Assembly (NCBI RefSeq): GCF_018326265.1
Contig: NZ_AP023360.1
Span: 7,499,001 to 7,563,000 of the forward strand
Source of the DNA: Catellatospora sp. IY07-71
Lineage (GTDB): Bacteria > Actinomycetota > Actinomycetes > Mycobacteriales > Micromonosporaceae
Direction of reading: 5' to 3'
Length of the DNA stretch: 64,000 nt
Shown: positions 63,657 through 64,000 of the stretch, piece after piece
Layout: each line of letters opens with the position of its first letter
How positions within the stretch are numbered: position 1 is the stretch's first letter
Program-made: the position numbers and the translations under genes
The notes under the pieces: model-generated
The model's input: the letters and a program-made list of their open reading frames with translations, nothing else
Told to the model about the DNA's origin: nothing
Database searches by the model: none

Positions 63657-64000
63657 ATGACTTCTCAGGTTTCCGACGCGCCCGCCGCGGGCGCCGGCGC
63701 CGCCGCCCGCGCCGCCGATCTCTGGAAGGTGTACGGCTCGGGCGAGGCACAGGTGATCGCGCTGCGCGGCGTGAACGTCGAGCTCGAACGCGGCCGTTTC
63801 ACCGCCATCATGGGCCCCTCCGGCAGCGGCAAGTCCACCCTCATGCACTGCCTGGCCGGGCTGGACACGGCCACCCGGGGCCAGATCTCCGTCGGCGACA
63901 CGGCGCTGACCGGCCTGGACGACGGCGGGCTCACCCGGCTGCGCCGGGAGAAGGTCGGTTTCATCTTCCAGCAGTTCAACCTGCTGCCGACGCTGACCGC
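63657..64000 (+). CDS. ABC transporter ATP-binding protein (MacB/LolD type), 5' part
   Basis: Runs off the window end; 114 codons are seen. Walker A is GPSGSGKST and the Q-loop region is VGFIFQQFNLLPTLT. After the Walker A come MHCLAGLD and RGQISVGD, the pattern of ATPases working with MacB/FtsX-type permeases, which are often encoded next to an actinobacterial two-component system. A permease gene should follow outside the window. ATG 63657; CAGCCT 7 nt upstream is a weak -10. Confidence 0.9.
   Translation, partial: MTSQVSDAPAAGAGAAARAADLWKVYGSGEAQVIALRGVNVELERGRFTAIMGPSGSGKSTLMHCLAGLDTATRGQISVGDTALTGLDDGGLTRLRREKVGFIFQQFNLLPTLT

Overview
This is a 64-kb chromosomal window from a high-GC actinomycete. 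Three things point there: a complete Pup-proteasome locus (arc/mpa, dop, pup, prcB, prcA, pafA, pafB, pafC), TatA/TatC and a HelY helicase in the order known from Mycobacterium and Streptomyces, frequent GTG starts, and very GC-rich third codon positions. A genus cannot be fixed by eye. The gene mix fits a non-mycobacterial filamentous actinomycete, possibly Micromonosporaceae (inference). I saw no tRNA, rRNA, CRISPR array, transposase or phage genes.

Layout. 0-17.6 kb is a metabolic region: a lipoprotein and small membrane proteins; a pyrimidine/hydantoin catabolic trio (nitrilase-type hydrolase, dihydropyrimidinase, luciferase-like oxidoreductase); an ECF sigma factor divergent from an alpha/beta hydrolase; an AlkB alkane monooxygenase divergent from a TetR regulator; a serine hydrolase; aroA; an aldo/keto reductase; an FKBP; DUF1684; cysteine dioxygenase with rhodanese; an acyl-CoA dehydrogenase; and a tandem universal stress protein. 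17.7-41 kb is the conserved block: 5'-3' exonuclease, MHYT protein, HelY, HAD phosphatase, a ferredoxin-reductase fusion with a P450, a lipid kinase, tatC-tatA, pafC-pafB, DUF3866, pafA, a large polytopic membrane protein, prcA, prcB, an endonuclease VII-like HNH gene, pup and dop.

41-55.5 kb separates dop from arc, and holds a glycan/acyl biosynthesis cluster. It contains an LpxA-like acyltransferase, a Gfo/Idh dehydrogenase and DegT aminotransferase resembling the GnnA/GnnB pair, an LPG-synthase-like membrane protein, and a tightly overlapping five-gene operon (acyl carrier protein, short-chain reductase, acyl-adenylating ligase, LuxE, LuxC). A glycosyltransferase, a second acetyltransferase, an NAD-epimerase, a second DegT aminotransferase and an L-2-hydroxyglutarate oxidase follow. 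55.5-64 kb returns to the conserved block (arc, ferredoxin, trmI, site-2 protease, RecB-like nuclease), then a two-component system and the start of an ABC transporter.

How it works together. Pup (already ending in Glu) is attached to proteins by PafA and removed by Dop. ARC unfolds tagged proteins into the PrcA/PrcB chamber. PafB and PafC are WYL transcription activators of the DNA-damage response, next to HelY, a 5'-3' exonuclease and the HNH nuclease. The inserted cluster looks able to make an N-acylated (di)amino sugar with a custom acyl group.

Two features recur. A 61-bp palindrome bounded by GATC is present in four gap-free copies in intergenic spaces. At least eleven genes have a TAnnnT -10 box only 6-7 nt before the start codon, as in leaderless transcripts.
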